DNA of 64,000 nt from DAISKN01 sp963716925. Its GTDB lineage: Bacteria > Acidobacteriota > Vicinamibacteria > Marinacidobacterales > SMYC01. Below, piece by piece: positions 35,649 through 43,989 of this stretch. The position numbers and the translations under genes were made by a program. The stretch is from contig CAVQUX010000018.1 in the NCBI GenBank assembly GCA_963716925.1, positions 124,001 through 188,000 on the forward strand, read 5' to 3'. The notes under the pieces were generated by a model. That model was given only the letters and a program-made list of their open reading frames with translations, ran no database searches and was not told the origin of the DNA. Position 1 is the stretch's first letter. Every line of letters starts with the position of its first letter.

Positions 35649-37127
35649 CTAGGGCGCGGCGACGGGCTTCAACCGAGCCACGTAGTGGAGGCTTTCCCCG
35701 GGACGCGCCTCGACCCGGGTGCGAAACGGCTCGTGTCCCAGTCGGCGGACTTCGAGCTGGTGGACTCCTTCGTCGAGCGGGATCTCCGCGAGAGGAGTGC
35801 GTCCTACCGAGTTGCCGTCGACGAGAACCGAAGCGTCCGAGGGCGTGCTGCTGATCGAAAAGAGCGTCCGCGCCGGCTGAAGGGCGAAGACCAGCGGCGG
35901 CGCTCCGGCTTTCGAGGTCACCGCCTCCGTCGCGCGCACGAACCCATCCTTGGCGACAGCCACCTCGTGCTCACCCGCGGGCAGATCCTCCAGGGTGACG
36001 GGCGTGGTCCCGACGGCGGCGCCGTCGACCCATACCGTCGCTCCCGGGGGGAGGCTATCCACGGTGAAAGGACTCGAAGCGGGAGCGGGCCAGAAGAGCC
36101 ATGTCGAGACACCGAACAGGAGCGCGGCGGATATCGCGAGACCGGAGCGCCGTCGCCTGTCGGCGGCAGGCGGCTTCGGACGCCGCTCGGTCGTGCTCAC
36201 GCTCGGCCGGAGCGCGGTCTCGATGGACACCACTGTCTCGCCCTCGGGACTCACGTCGACGACGGCTGTCTTCCGAATCCGGGAAAAGGGTTCCAGAACG
36301 TCCATGCGGGAGACGATCGCCTCGAGCTCCCTCAGGTTGAGCTCGGTCACGAAGCCCGCGGCATCGGAGAATCGCTCCTCGGGGAGCTTCGAGAGCGCTC
36401 TCGCGAAGAGTTCGTCATAGCGCGGCGGGAGCGAGGCATTGAAGTGGCGCGGCGGCACCGGAGAAGCGTGCACCACCTGGTGAAGGAGCGTCGTGATGTT
36501 CTTCCCGGCGAAGGGCCGGGCCCCGGTCAGTATCTCGTAGGTGACGACGGCGAGCGCATAGAGATCGGTCCGTGGAGTAGGCTCGAATCCCTGGATCTGC
36601 TCGGGCGCCATGTAGGCGGGCGACCCGAGCGACTGGCCGGCGCGGGTGAGCACCGTGGTCTCCAGGTGGGCGAGACCGAAGTCCATCAGCTTCGGAACGC
36701 CCCGATCCGTCAACATGATGTTGGCGGGCTTGACGTCCCGGTGAACCACGCCCCGATGGTGAGCGTAGTCGAGAGCGGCAGCGATGGGCGCGACGATGTC
36801 CAGGGTGGCTTCGGGCGACAGGTGACTCTTGCGGGCGATATGGGCCTGGAGCGTCTCGCCTCTCAGCAGCTCCATCACGAAGAAGCTCTTGCCGACGTCG
36901 AAGACGGTGACGACGTTGGGGTGGTTGAGCTGGCCGGCGGCCTGCGCTTCGCGCCGGAAGCGGCTCAGAATCTCCTCCTGCTGCCGCCTGGGGAACTCCT
37001 CGAGGTTCAGGCTCTTGATCGCGACTTCCCGGCCGACGATGGGATCCAGCGCCCGGTACACTCTGCCCATGGCGCCCCGCCCGAGCTCGGCGAGAATCTC
37101 ATAGCGTCCGAGACGAGTCGGAATCAT
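35649..37127 (-). CDS. Ser/Thr protein kinase with two PEGA domains
   Basis: A 492-residue membrane kinase. The kinase domain (about 8-270) has P-loop GRGAMG, Lys in VAIKSL, HRDVKPANIM and DFGLAH, then the activation segment GSPAYMAPEQ. A helix around residues 335-350 (ISAALLFGVSTWLFW) crosses the membrane. The outer part carries two PEGA repeats (PPGATVWVDGAAVG and PSDASVLVDGNSVG). It would phosphorylate cytoplasmic targets in response to an unknown outside signal. It converges on ctaA with 40 bp between them. Confidence 0.95.
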   Translation of the reverse strand: MIPTRLGRYEILAELGRGAMGRVYRALDPIVGREVAIKSLNLEEFPRRQQEEILSRFRREAQAAGQLNHPNVVTVFDVGKSFFVMELLRGETLQAHIARKSHLSPEATLDIVAPIAAALDYAHHRGVVHRDVKPANIMLTDRGVPKLMDFGLAHLETTVLTRAGQSLGSPAYMAPEQIQGFEPTPRTDLYALAVVTYEILTGARPFAGKNITTLLHQVVHASPVPPRHFNASLPPRYDELFARALSKLPEERFSDAAGFVTELNLRELEAIVSRMDVLEPFSRIRKTAVVDVSPEGETVVSIETALRPSVSTTERRPKPPAADRRRRSGLAISAALLFGVSTWLFWPAPASSPFTVDSLPPGATVWVDGAAVGTTPVTLEDLPAGEHEVAVAKDGFVRATEAVTSKAGAPPLVFALQPARTLFSISSTPSDASVLVDGNSVGRTPLAEIPLDEGVHQLEVRRLGHEPFRTRVEARPGESLHYVARLKPVAAP

Positions 37128-37202
37128 GGAAAACCTGGGTTCCCCTCAACCCGGGGGTATCGTAACCCCAAACCCGGCGGGATAGCTATCGGGACCAGTT
37201 GG

Positions 37203-37208
37203 TATACT
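37203..37208 (+). promoter_or_regulatory. -10-like TATACT six bases before a GTG start
   Basis: TATACT, six bases (GGCGCG), then GTG of the PNPOx-like gene, with no RBS. The geometry predicts transcription from the first base of the start codon. Confidence 0.45.
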
Positions 37209-37214
37209 GGCGCG

Positions 37215-37631
37215 GTGCCGCAATGGAGTGCCCCCGAGATGGAAACGTTTCTGAGTCGTCCGTTCCACGCGATCGTGGGCACGATCTCGCGAAGCGGCGC
37301 TCCGCAGCTGAGTCCCGTCTGGTACCTATACGAGGACGGACGGCTCTACTTCGGCATCGTCGCCGGCACCGCGAAGCACCGGAACATCGAGCGGGACCCC
37401 CGCATCTCGCTATGCATCGACGGCGGGCGCGACGACGTCCGAACCGTCATCTTCCACGGCCGGGCGCGTCTCGTCGCGGATGCGGGGGAGGACATGCGAT
37501 GGCGCATCGTCCGCCGCTATTACGAGAGCGAGGAAGAGGCGCGGACCTATTACGAGAGCATACGCGACATGCCGGCGCTCCTGGTAGTCCTCGAGCCCGA
37601 ACGAGTCATCACTCAGGACTTCAACGACTGA
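37215..37631 (+). CDS. PNPOx-like flavin/F420-binding split-barrel protein
   Basis: A 138-residue split beta-barrel protein. HAIVGTISRSGAPQLSPVWYLYEDG and GTAKHRNIERDPRISLCID (seen as SPVWY and TAKHRNI..DPR) match the pyridoxamine-phosphate-oxidase-like superfamily that includes F420- and FMN-dependent reductases. The cofactor cannot be settled. GTG 37215 is chosen over ATG 37239 because it keeps the conserved first helix; no RBS is present. Confidence 0.85.
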   Translation: MPQWSAPEMETFLSRPFHAIVGTISRSGAPQLSPVWYLYEDGRLYFGIVAGTAKHRNIERDPRISLCIDGGRDDVRTVIFHGRARLVADAGEDMRWRIVRRYYESEEEARTYYESIRDMPALLVVLEPERVITQDFND

Positions 37632-37680
37632 ACCCGGGTAGAAGGGATAAGGAGCTACCTCCCCGTTCTTCCCGCAGGAT

Positions 37681-38958
37681 CTAGAGCTCCGCGATCATCG
37701 CTCCGTACACCCGAGCGCAGGTCAGCATCTCGTCGATCGAGGCCCACAGGTACTGCTCGGAACCAGCGGGACGGCCCGAGGGACCGTAGAGGCAGCAGGG
37801 AATGCCGGCGGCCTTCAGGTGAGAGGTGTCGTTTCCCGAGTACCCGCTCGGAAGCGAGACGCCGACGTTCGGAGCGGAGCCCCGGACGGCGGCGACGTGC
37901 TTCGCGACTCGCTGAACGAAAGGGCTGTCGGGAGACACCGAGAACGGCATCATGACCTCTCTCAGGCAACGCCGCTCGGGATTCATCGGGAACTCGATCT
38001 CGTATTTCAGGTCCCGGTCCTCGCGCGCGAGCCCATCGAGAGAGCTCCTCAAGTCTTCGACGATCGTCTCCGGCGTCATCCCTTCGGTGAAGCGGATGTC
38101 GACGTAGAGCGTCGCGAAGTCGGGAACGATGTTCGGTCCCCGGAGCTCGACGTTCCGGCCTCGGCCGCCGATGATGCTGCCGACGTTCAGGAGGGGGAGG
38201 CCGGGGAGCTCGGGGTCGGGCTTGCCCTCGAGCTTAAGGTTCTCGAGGCTCTGGGCCACCTTTCCCGCCTTCAAGATTGCGTTCACGCCCTCTTGCTTCC
38301 TGGAGATGTGGGCGCTTCGCCCGAGGACGTGGATCGCGAGCTGCATCACCCCCGCGTGCTTGGTGAGCACGTTTCCGGCGCCGTGCGGCTCGGTGACGAT
38401 CGCGGCGTCGGTGCGAACCCCCGAGCGCAGCAGGTGAGCGGTGCCGGCGCCTCCCTGGAGCTCTCCTACGACGCAGGCGACCACCAGCTCGCCGCGGCGC
38501 GGAAATCCGGCTCTCTTCGCCGCCGCCGCCGCTGCGATCATGGAGGCGACTCCCGCCTTCATGTTCCCGATGCCGGCTCCGAAGAACAGGTTTCCCTCGG
38601 CCGCCGGCTGGAACGGATCGCGGCTGAGGCCGTCCGGAAGGGGGTCGATGTCGATGTGACCGTTCAGCATCAGGCTCTCGCCGCCTCCCGCCCCGCGGAG
38701 CCGCGCGATGCACTGGAGCCGTCCCGGGTCCACTTCCTGGAGCTCGGATTCGAATCCCAGCGTCTGGAAATGACCATGGAGGAACCGCGCGCAGTCGCTC
38801 TCCTCGGTGGTGAAGCTCGGGATTCGGCACAGCGCGGCTGCGAGCTCCAGCAGCTCCCCGCGATCGATCTCGACGGCGGCGGAGGCGCTCCGCGAAATCC
38901 CGGCCAGGGCCAGGGCACCCGAGCTCACGACTCCCTCGAGAAACCTGCGTCTTTCCAC
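37681..38958 (-). CDS. M20-family (ArgE/DapE-like) exported deacylase with altered metal ligands
   Basis: A 425-residue protein. The N-terminus MERRRFLEGVVSSGALALAG resembles a Tat signal (RRRF then hydrophobic). The first metal motif NGHIDID (His 101, Asp 103) is intact. The bridging aspartate motif, usually DMKGG, reads GNMKAG with Asn at about 132. The catalytic EE pair reads GELQGG (Glu 166, then Leu). TEPHGAG and the late SHLKAAGIP are present. Loss of two canonical ligands suggests a different or single-metal site, as in some M20 subfamilies. It could still be a deacylase; the substrate is unknown. Confidence 0.8.
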   Translation of the reverse strand: MERRRFLEGVVSSGALALAGISRSASAAVEIDRGELLELAAALCRIPSFTTEESDCARFLHGHFQTLGFESELQEVDPGRLQCIARLRGAGGGESLMLNGHIDIDPLPDGLSRDPFQPAAEGNLFFGAGIGNMKAGVASMIAAAAAAKRAGFPRRGELVVACVVGELQGGAGTAHLLRSGVRTDAAIVTEPHGAGNVLTKHAGVMQLAIHVLGRSAHISRKQEGVNAILKAGKVAQSLENLKLEGKPDPELPGLPLLNVGSIIGGRGRNVELRGPNIVPDFATLYVDIRFTEGMTPETIVEDLRSSLDGLAREDRDLKYEIEFPMNPERRCLREVMMPFSVSPDSPFVQRVAKHVAAVRGSAPNVGVSLPSGYSGNDTSHLKAAGIPCCLYGPSGRPAGSEQYLWASIDEMLTCARVYGAMIAEL

Positions 38959-38984
38959 TTCCTGGGCCTCCCGTTCGTAGCGCC

Positions 38985-39131
38985 CTATGCTATACCCGGC
39001 GGGTCGACGCGCGGGAGCTTGATGGTGACCGCCACTCCGAGGAGGAGCCCCGCGCGGACGGCGGGAAGGGACTTCTCCCCGTAGTCTCTCTGGAACTCGA
39101 TCTCGAGGGGATCCGCGAATCGAAGTCTCAT
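38985..39131 (-). pseudogene. Possible N-terminal remnant of an adenylate-cyclase-like sensor
   Basis: A 48-codon frame starting ATG 39129-39131. It reads LRFADPLEIEFQRDYGEKSL then PAVRAGLLLGV. This resembles the entry segment of membrane-bound nucleotide cyclases of acidobacteria and others, where a short acidic helix leads into the first membrane helix. Homology stops there. It may instead be a chance frame; the evidence is one motif. Confidence 0.3.
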
Positions 39132-39143
39132 CGTTCGGAAACG

Positions 39144-39178
39144 AAAAAGCCCTTCCCGGCGCGAACCGGGAAGGGCTT
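39144..39178 (-). terminator. Rho-independent terminator of the cupredoxin-like lipoprotein gene
   Basis: A 13-pair perfect stem (AAGCCCTTCCCGG and its complement) with a six-base loop, followed on the minus strand by a run of T. It lies 20 bp past the stop of the gene ending at 39199 and is the clearest terminator in the window. Confidence 0.9.
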
Positions 39179-39198
39179 CGAAAAGCGCAGCCGAATGC

Positions 39199-39975
39199 CT
39201 AGGGCGCGGTGTAGGAGAAGTTGGCTTCCGCGGTGGCCGTCTCGGCCACGGTGACGCTCATCTCCTTGGTTCCGAACTTCTCGTGCCATACCTCGACGGT
39301 GTAGGTCCCCGGCGGAACTCCGCTGATGGTGAAGCTTCCGTCGGGGCCGCTCACCGCGAAGAACGGGTGGTCGACGACACCGGCGTAGCTGTTCATCCAC
39401 TTGTGGACGTCGCACTTGAAGGGAACCATCACTTCGGCGGCTTCGAAAGTCCTCTGGGTCTTGAGGCCTTTCACCGGCTGGCCGATGTTGAACTCCTTGT
39501 TGAGCTTCGGCATCGCGTGGATGTTGTGGAGGGTCTCGTCGCTGTTCACGATCTCGAGCGGCTGGCCCACCTGGATACCAATCACGTGGGGGTGGTAGGT
39601 GCAGCCCTGCTGGTCCAGCACCACGGGCTCGGCCGGAGGCGGAAAGTCACCCTGGACCCCGCTCTTGAGGTAGACGAAGCTGTTGGCGAGAGCACCGCCT
39701 TCGCCCGCCACCACGAACTCCGTCGTGACCGGGGTGGAATGCATCTTGGCGCAGTTCGGGTCCGCGGCCATCTGGATCGGCTCCTGCGCGGGCGCCGCGC
39801 CTTCGAGGGTCACCTTTCCCGCGACCTTACCCGCCTTGGCGGGGTCGACGGCGGGAGCCTTCGGGGCGGCGGCCGGCGTTTCCGTGGACGCGGCGTGCTC
39901 GCCGCCGCCTCCTCCGCCACAAGCGGCTGCTAGAAGTGAGAGCGCGAGGGGTGCGATGAGGGTCAGCTTCTTCAT
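39199..39975 (-). CDS. Lipoprotein with cupredoxin-like and carboxypeptidase-regulatory-like domains
   Basis: A 258-residue lipoprotein: signal ending LLAAAC (Cys 19), then a Gly- and Ala/Pro-rich linker to about 48. A beta domain follows with NSDETLHNIHA (His residues about 145-149) and FKCDVHKWM (Cys and His about 188-191, Met 193), spaced as in type 1 copper sites. The end GSFTISGVPPGTYTVEVWHE is a carboxypeptidase-regulatory-like module. A blue-copper electron carrier on the periplasmic face is a reasonable inference; no metal binding is shown. GGAGGAA precedes the ATG, and the gene has a terminator of its own. Confidence 0.75.
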   Translation of the reverse strand: MKKLTLIAPLALSLLAAACGGGGGGEHAASTETPAAAPKAPAVDPAKAGKVAGKVTLEGAAPAQEPIQMAADPNCAKMHSTPVTTEFVVAGEGGALANSFVYLKSGVQGDFPPPAEPVVLDQQGCTYHPHVIGIQVGQPLEIVNSDETLHNIHAMPKLNKEFNIGQPVKGLKTQRTFEAAEVMVPFKCDVHKWMNSYAGVVDHPFFAVSGPDGSFTISGVPPGTYTVEVWHEKFGTKEMSVTVAETATAEANFSYTAP

Positions 39976-40117
39976 TCTTCGATTCCTCCGAGTATTGGCG
40001 ATTCTTGCCGATTGTTCGAACGGTTACTGGGCTGCCGCCCACCATTCCCTGGGCTCGTGGGCCTCGGCCAGTCGATGGTTTGCCTCGAAGCCTAGAGCGG
40101 CGCTCAAAACGCGTAGT

Positions 40118-40663
40118 CTACACGTTCGCGGAGGGCCTTCGCAACCTCGACGGGCGCTCGTCCTCGGATCCCGGGTCCCGATGGAGCTGCCGCAGAAGGC
40201 TCGATTCCCGCCGGTAGAACCCTTCCGTATGAAACGAATCGGCGAGACGGAATCGCTGGTAATCGAGGTGGTGGCAGAGCTCGTGGAGAAACGTCCGGAG
40301 AAAAGTCTTGAACTTCACTACCTGCGCCCGCTGCGCCGTGCGCATCCAGAGCGAGATCCGGAACCGGCCTTTCTCGTCCACCTGATAGAGGCCGTGAAGC
40401 TCGCCCGTCTGCCAGGAGGGCCGCCGCTCCGCGACCCCCACCCGAAGCGCGGGAACCCCGAAAGCCACCGTCAGTCCGTCCATCAGCGCCTGGGCCGCGA
40501 GCTCCGTCGCCCGGGCGTTGCCGCTAGCGAGGCCCCGCTCGAGCGCCTCGACGCGCTCGCGATGGGGCTCGGGGCGATGGAGGGAGATCGCCCCGATGGC
40601 GTCGCTCTCGTCGTAGATTCTCTTCTGTCGAGGGGTGAGACGCTGATAGTAGGAGAAGCGCAA
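40118..40663 (-). CDS. Putative zinc metalloprotease, HExxH type
   Basis: A 181-residue protein with HELCHH at about residues 127-132 inside a helix (TFLRTFLHELCHHLDY), and SFHTEGFY about 15 residues later, which could supply the third ligand. The layout resembles SprT-like or minimal gluzincin domains, but no larger family is recognised. It starts 7 bp after the stop of the DUF2203-type gene and is probably co-transcribed. Confidence 0.7.
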   Translation of the reverse strand: MRFSYYQRLTPRQKRIYDESDAIGAISLHRPEPHRERVEALERGLASGNARATELAAQALMDGLTVAFGVPALRVGVAERRPSWQTGELHGLYQVDEKGRFRISLWMRTAQRAQVVKFKTFLRTFLHELCHHLDYQRFRLADSFHTEGFYRRESSLLRQLHRDPGSEDERPSRLRRPSANV

Positions 40664-40670
40664 TGACGGC

Positions 40671-41063
40671 TCAGGCTTCGGGCTCGATCTCGAGCGATCG
40701 GCGGCCGGCGAAACCCGCTTCGAGCTCGTGCCAGTACCCGACGTGAGGCTCGCCGAGCTTCCAGCAGAGGTAGACCTCGCGCCCCTCCCAGAGGGTTGGA
40801 AAATCCACGAGACCGGAGTCGAGATCCTTGAGGTGGCAGCCGCAGGAGCTGATGTCCTCGACCAGGGTTTGAAGGTTGGCGACGAGCGCGAGGTAGCGCG
40901 GGGGAACGAACGTTCCGCCGCGAAGCATGATCTCCTGGCTCGAGGGGACTTCGTCGCAGCGAGTCTGGAGCTCCTGATGGACCAGACGTAGATCGCGCAC
41001 CCTCGAGCTCAGAAAGGGGAGGAGCTCGTTCGCTTCCCGCACGGTGAAGAAGCGCTTCTGCAT
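40671..41063 (-). CDS. DUF2203-family protein
   Basis: A 130-residue cytoplasmic protein beginning MQKRFFTVREANELLPFL, the hallmark opening of DUF2203. The C-terminal half holds the conserved CGCHLKDLDSGLVDFPTLWEGREVYLCWKLGE (key residues GCxLKD, G..DFP, CWxxGE) and ends near HVGYWHE. Function is unknown. ATG 41061-41063 is used; a longer frame upstream lacks family similarity. It forms a two-gene unit with the HExxH protein. Confidence 0.9.
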   Translation of the reverse strand: MQKRFFTVREANELLPFLSSRVRDLRLVHQELQTRCDEVPSSQEIMLRGGTFVPPRYLALVANLQTLVEDISSCGCHLKDLDSGLVDFPTLWEGREVYLCWKLGEPHVGYWHELEAGFAGRRSLEIEPEA

Positions 41064-41229
41064 CGTCTTCGAGTTTAGCGAAAAAACGGGTGCCGGGCCA
41101 AACCGGGACCGTGGTCGCGGACGGGCTTGTGGTAAACTACGCGCGGCTCGGGGCAGGGTCGGAAGGCGCTTCCCGGGCCCATCGTCGACGTCTTGAGCCG
41201 CCCAACCGCGCCGACACGGAGGAGCATCT

Positions 41230-42219
41230 ATGAGCCTGCCAGCCGGTCGTCGTTCTTTCGCGAAGTCATACGCGGGTCTTATTTTCTTCGCACTAATCGC
41301 AGGGACGCTCTCGTTCTCGTCGTTCGCCGTCTCGCAAGAGGAGCCTTCGCGAGGTTCGCAGGAAGGACACATCCAGTTTCGATCCACGGTGGAGGCGGTC
41401 AATCTGAGCGTTGTCGTCACCGACAAGAAAGGCCGCTTCGTCCCCAATCTCGGTGCCGATGACTTCCTCGTCTACGAGAACCGCGTTCCTCAGGAGCTGG
41501 CATTCTTCACCGCGGAGGTCACTCCCGTCACTCTCCTCCTGCTCCTCGACGCCTCCACGAGCATGCGCGAGAGCGTCGACGGCGTCAAGGAGGCGGCGTC
41601 CAACTTCGTGGGCAAGCTCTGGGAGGGAGACCAGGCCATTATCGCCGACTTCAACGAGCGCGTCCGCTTCAGCTCCTATTTCTCGGACGACGTCGACCGA
41701 CTCGTGTCCACCATCCAGTCTCTCTATCCCTCGGGCTGGACGGCGCTCTACGACTCGGTGCTGCTCTCCCTCGAGAAGGTCTCGGAAGCGGACGGCCGAA
41801 AGGCGCTCCTGGTGTTCACCGACGGCGACGACTCGCGCTCCGTCGGCTTCGGAAGCGAATCCTCGGCCAAGGACGTGGTCGAAGGCGCGAAATTCTCCGA
41901 GGTCACGATCTACTCCGTGGGGTTCGAGGGCGGCGGCATGGGTGGAGGAGTGAACAAGGGATTCCTCAAGAAGCTCTCGGAGGAGACCGGAGGGACCGCC
42001 TTCTTTCCCAAAGGCATCGGCGATCTGAACGAGAACTTCGAGCAGATTCAGGACGAGCTCCACAGCCAGTATCGTCTCGCCTACGTTCCCTCGAAGCTGG
42101 ACAAGAACGGCGAGTGGCGAGCCATCGAGGTGCGCGTGAAGAACCGCGACGATCTCCTGGTACGCACCCGGCAGGGGTACTACGCGGTTCCGGAACGGGA
42201 AACGGCCAGCAATCAGTAA
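41230..42219 (+). CDS. Secreted VWA-domain protein
   Basis: A 329-residue protein with signal segment YAGLIFFALIAGTLSFSSFAVS. After a short beta domain (VEAVNLSVVVTDKKGRFV) the von Willebrand A domain begins with the metal-ion site DASTSM and continues through GWTALYDSV and FTDGDDSRS. The C-terminus (YRLAYVPSK, RTRQGYYAVP) is typical of acidobacterial VWFA-related proteins. These are found outside the inner membrane, and partners are unknown. GGAGGAG precedes the ATG. Confidence 0.9.
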   Translation: MSLPAGRRSFAKSYAGLIFFALIAGTLSFSSFAVSQEEPSRGSQEGHIQFRSTVEAVNLSVVVTDKKGRFVPNLGADDFLVYENRVPQELAFFTAEVTPVTLLLLLDASTSMRESVDGVKEAASNFVGKLWEGDQAIIADFNERVRFSSYFSDDVDRLVSTIQSLYPSGWTALYDSVLLSLEKVSEADGRKALLVFTDGDDSRSVGFGSESSAKDVVEGAKFSEVTIYSVGFEGGGMGGGVNKGFLKKLSEETGGTAFFPKGIGDLNENFEQIQDELHSQYRLAYVPSKLDKNGEWRAIEVRVKNRDDLLVRTRQGYYAVPERETASNQ

Positions 42220-42229
42220 AGGAGCTGAA

Positions 42230-43381
42230 TCACCGGTACGGCTCCTCCAGATACTGCTTCGCCAGCCTGGTCGTCTGGGGATCGGTGTCCAGCCGCAAAA
42301 CGCGCTCGTAGTCGGACACCGCTTTCGGGCGTAAACCACGCGCGTCGGAAGTCATTCCTCTCCGCAGGAAGACCTGGGATCGCACCCAATCCGGGGCTCC
42401 CGGAGTCTCGAGAGCCCGCTCGAGATCCCGCGCGGCCCCCGCGGGGTCCTTGGCGAAGAGCCGGCTCTCCCCGAGACGGAGATAGACCAGAGCGGGCTCC
42501 AGGAGATCGAAGCTCTCCCCCCACTCGGTCCGCCTCGCCAGGACTTCCTCGAACGCCCGCCGGGCCGCGGTCCAGTCCTTGCGCAGGAGATGGACGCTCC
42601 CGCGCTCCATGGGAAGGAACGGGTTTCGGGGAAACGCCTTCTCGAGCTCGCGCAGCACGGCGAGAGAGCTCAGGTAACGCTTCTCCCTCTGCTGCATCAC
42701 GGCGAGCGAAAGCCGGGCGACCCACCGCGTGCGGTCCCCCTCGGCGACGGCGCGCTCCACCAGGGAAAGGCCTTTCTCCTTCGAGCCCTTGATTCCGACG
42801 ATGAACCCCAGGATACGAAGCGAGCGGGGAAGGGTGGCGAGCGTGTACTCGAAGATGCCCGGCAGGAGGCACGCGTCGGCATAGCCGGGATCGAGCCGAA
42901 GGAGTTTCTCGTGGTATTCCCTCGCGCGCTTTCCCGCCTGGTAGGCGCCGTAGTAGCTCTGCTCGATGGAAGCGAGGTACGCGCTCCGGAGCCCTTCGGC
43001 GGAGCCCCGGAAGAAGAGGCCTTCGAGGTCTAGCGGCTCCCTCTCCAGGATTGCATCGGCGCGCGCGATCGATTCCTGTATCAGCCGCTTGAACTCTCGG
43101 TCGAGCTCCACCGGGGGCGGTATACTTTTCCAGGACCAGTACTGTCCCGTGCGGAACGTGGCTCCGGCCATCCCGCCCCGCCGCGAGAACTCCTCCATCC
43201 AGAGTGCGGTCGCCTCGTAGTACGGGCCGGCAGGGGAGAGCGGCGCCTTTCGCTCGAGCTCGGAGAAGACCGCGCGCGCGGAGCCGAGCTCCATGTTGTA
43301 GAGATGACTCCGCCCGGTCTCCTCGAGCTCGGAAGCGGTGGCGGCGCCGAACGCGACGAGGAGCAGCGGCAGAGCGTTCAT
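42230..43381 (-). CDS. TPR-like secreted protein
   Basis: A 383-residue protein with a short signal (NALPLLLVAFGAATASE). Helical repeats include LGSARAVFSELERKAP, RYLSSLAVLRELEKAFP, DWTAARRAFEEVL and GAARDLERALETPG. The middle motif PGYADACLLPGIFEYTLA is seen in acidobacterial proteins of this type. It probably scaffolds a periplasmic complex. GGGGGAG lies before ATG 43381. It converges on the VWA gene with 10 bp between the stops. Confidence 0.75.
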   Translation of the reverse strand: MNALPLLLVAFGAATASELEETGRSHLYNMELGSARAVFSELERKAPLSPAGPYYEATALWMEEFSRRGGMAGATFRTGQYWSWKSIPPPVELDREFKRLIQESIARADAILEREPLDLEGLFFRGSAEGLRSAYLASIEQSYYGAYQAGKRAREYHEKLLRLDPGYADACLLPGIFEYTLATLPRSLRILGFIVGIKGSKEKGLSLVERAVAEGDRTRWVARLSLAVMQQREKRYLSSLAVLRELEKAFPRNPFLPMERGSVHLLRKDWTAARRAFEEVLARRTEWGESFDLLEPALVYLRLGESRLFAKDPAGAARDLERALETPGAPDWVRSQVFLRRGMTSDARGLRPKAVSDYERVLRLDTDPQTTRLAKQYLEEPYR

Positions 43382-43416
43382 GTCTCCCCCCGAATGTAGC
43401 AAAGATCCCCGCATGC

Positions 43417-43422
43417 TAGAAT
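43417..43422 (+). promoter_or_regulatory. -10-like TAGAAT six bases before a GTG start
   Basis: GC-TAGAAT, six bases (TCCCCG), then GTG of the Nudix gene, with no RBS. It has the same geometry as the elements at 8656 and 37203. Confidence 0.45.
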
Positions 43423-43428
43423 TCCCCG

Positions 43429-43989
43429 GTGGGTGAGCCCCCCAAAGTCCGCGTTCTTTCCTCCAGGAGCATCTATCGCGGACGCGTGGTGCATCTCGAC
43501 GTCGACCGCATCGTCGAGCCTTCGGGGATGGAGGTCGAGCGCGAGATCGTGCGTCATCCGGGAGCGGCGGTGCTTCTGCCGGTGACCGCCGACCGGCGCG
43601 TCATCCTGATTCGGCAGTTTCGCTACGCCGCGGGCGAGACGCTCCTCGAAGTTCCGGCTGGGACGATCGATCCCGGTGAGACCCCGGAGGAGACCGCCGG
43701 TCGAGAGCTCGTCGAGGAGACGGGCTACCACGCACGCCGGCTCGAGAAGCTCGCGGAGTTCTTTCCGTCTCCCGGAATCCTGGCCGAGCGCATGCACCTC
43801 TTCCTCGCGACCGAGCTCGAAAAGCGCGAAGCTTCCCCCGAAGCAGACGAGAGCCTGGAGATCGTGGAGCTTTCCTGGGAGCAGGCACTCGCCCTGGAGC
43901 CGGGGACGGATCTCCGCGACGCCAAGACCATCGTGGCCCTGTCCTTCCTGACACGACACCCGCTCTTCACGAACACCGGACCCCGTTGA
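43429..43989 (+). CDS. Nudix hydrolase, ADP-ribose pyrophosphatase-like
   Basis: A 186-residue Nudix protein. The box GTIDPGETPEETAGRELVEETG is complete (G5xE7xREUxEExGU; the residues are G, E of PEE, RE, EE, G). VLIRQFRYA before it and FFPSPGILAERMHLFLA after it are typical of ADP-ribose pyrophosphatases. It would hydrolyse ADP-ribose to AMP and ribose-5-phosphate. GTG start. The stop overlaps the next gene by 4 bases. Confidence 0.92.
   Translation: MGEPPKVRVLSSRSIYRGRVVHLDVDRIVEPSGMEVEREIVRHPGAAVLLPVTADRRVILIRQFRYAAGETLLEVPAGTIDPGETPEETAGRELVEETGYHARRLEKLAEFFPSPGILAERMHLFLATELEKREASPEADESLEIVELSWEQALALEPGTDLRDAKTIVALSFLTRHPLFTNTGPR

Noticed and set aside
35580..37214. N-terminal part of a long plus-strand frame running into the PNPOx-like gene
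   Set aside because: Antisense to the PEGA kinase; only the last 138 codons are a real gene.
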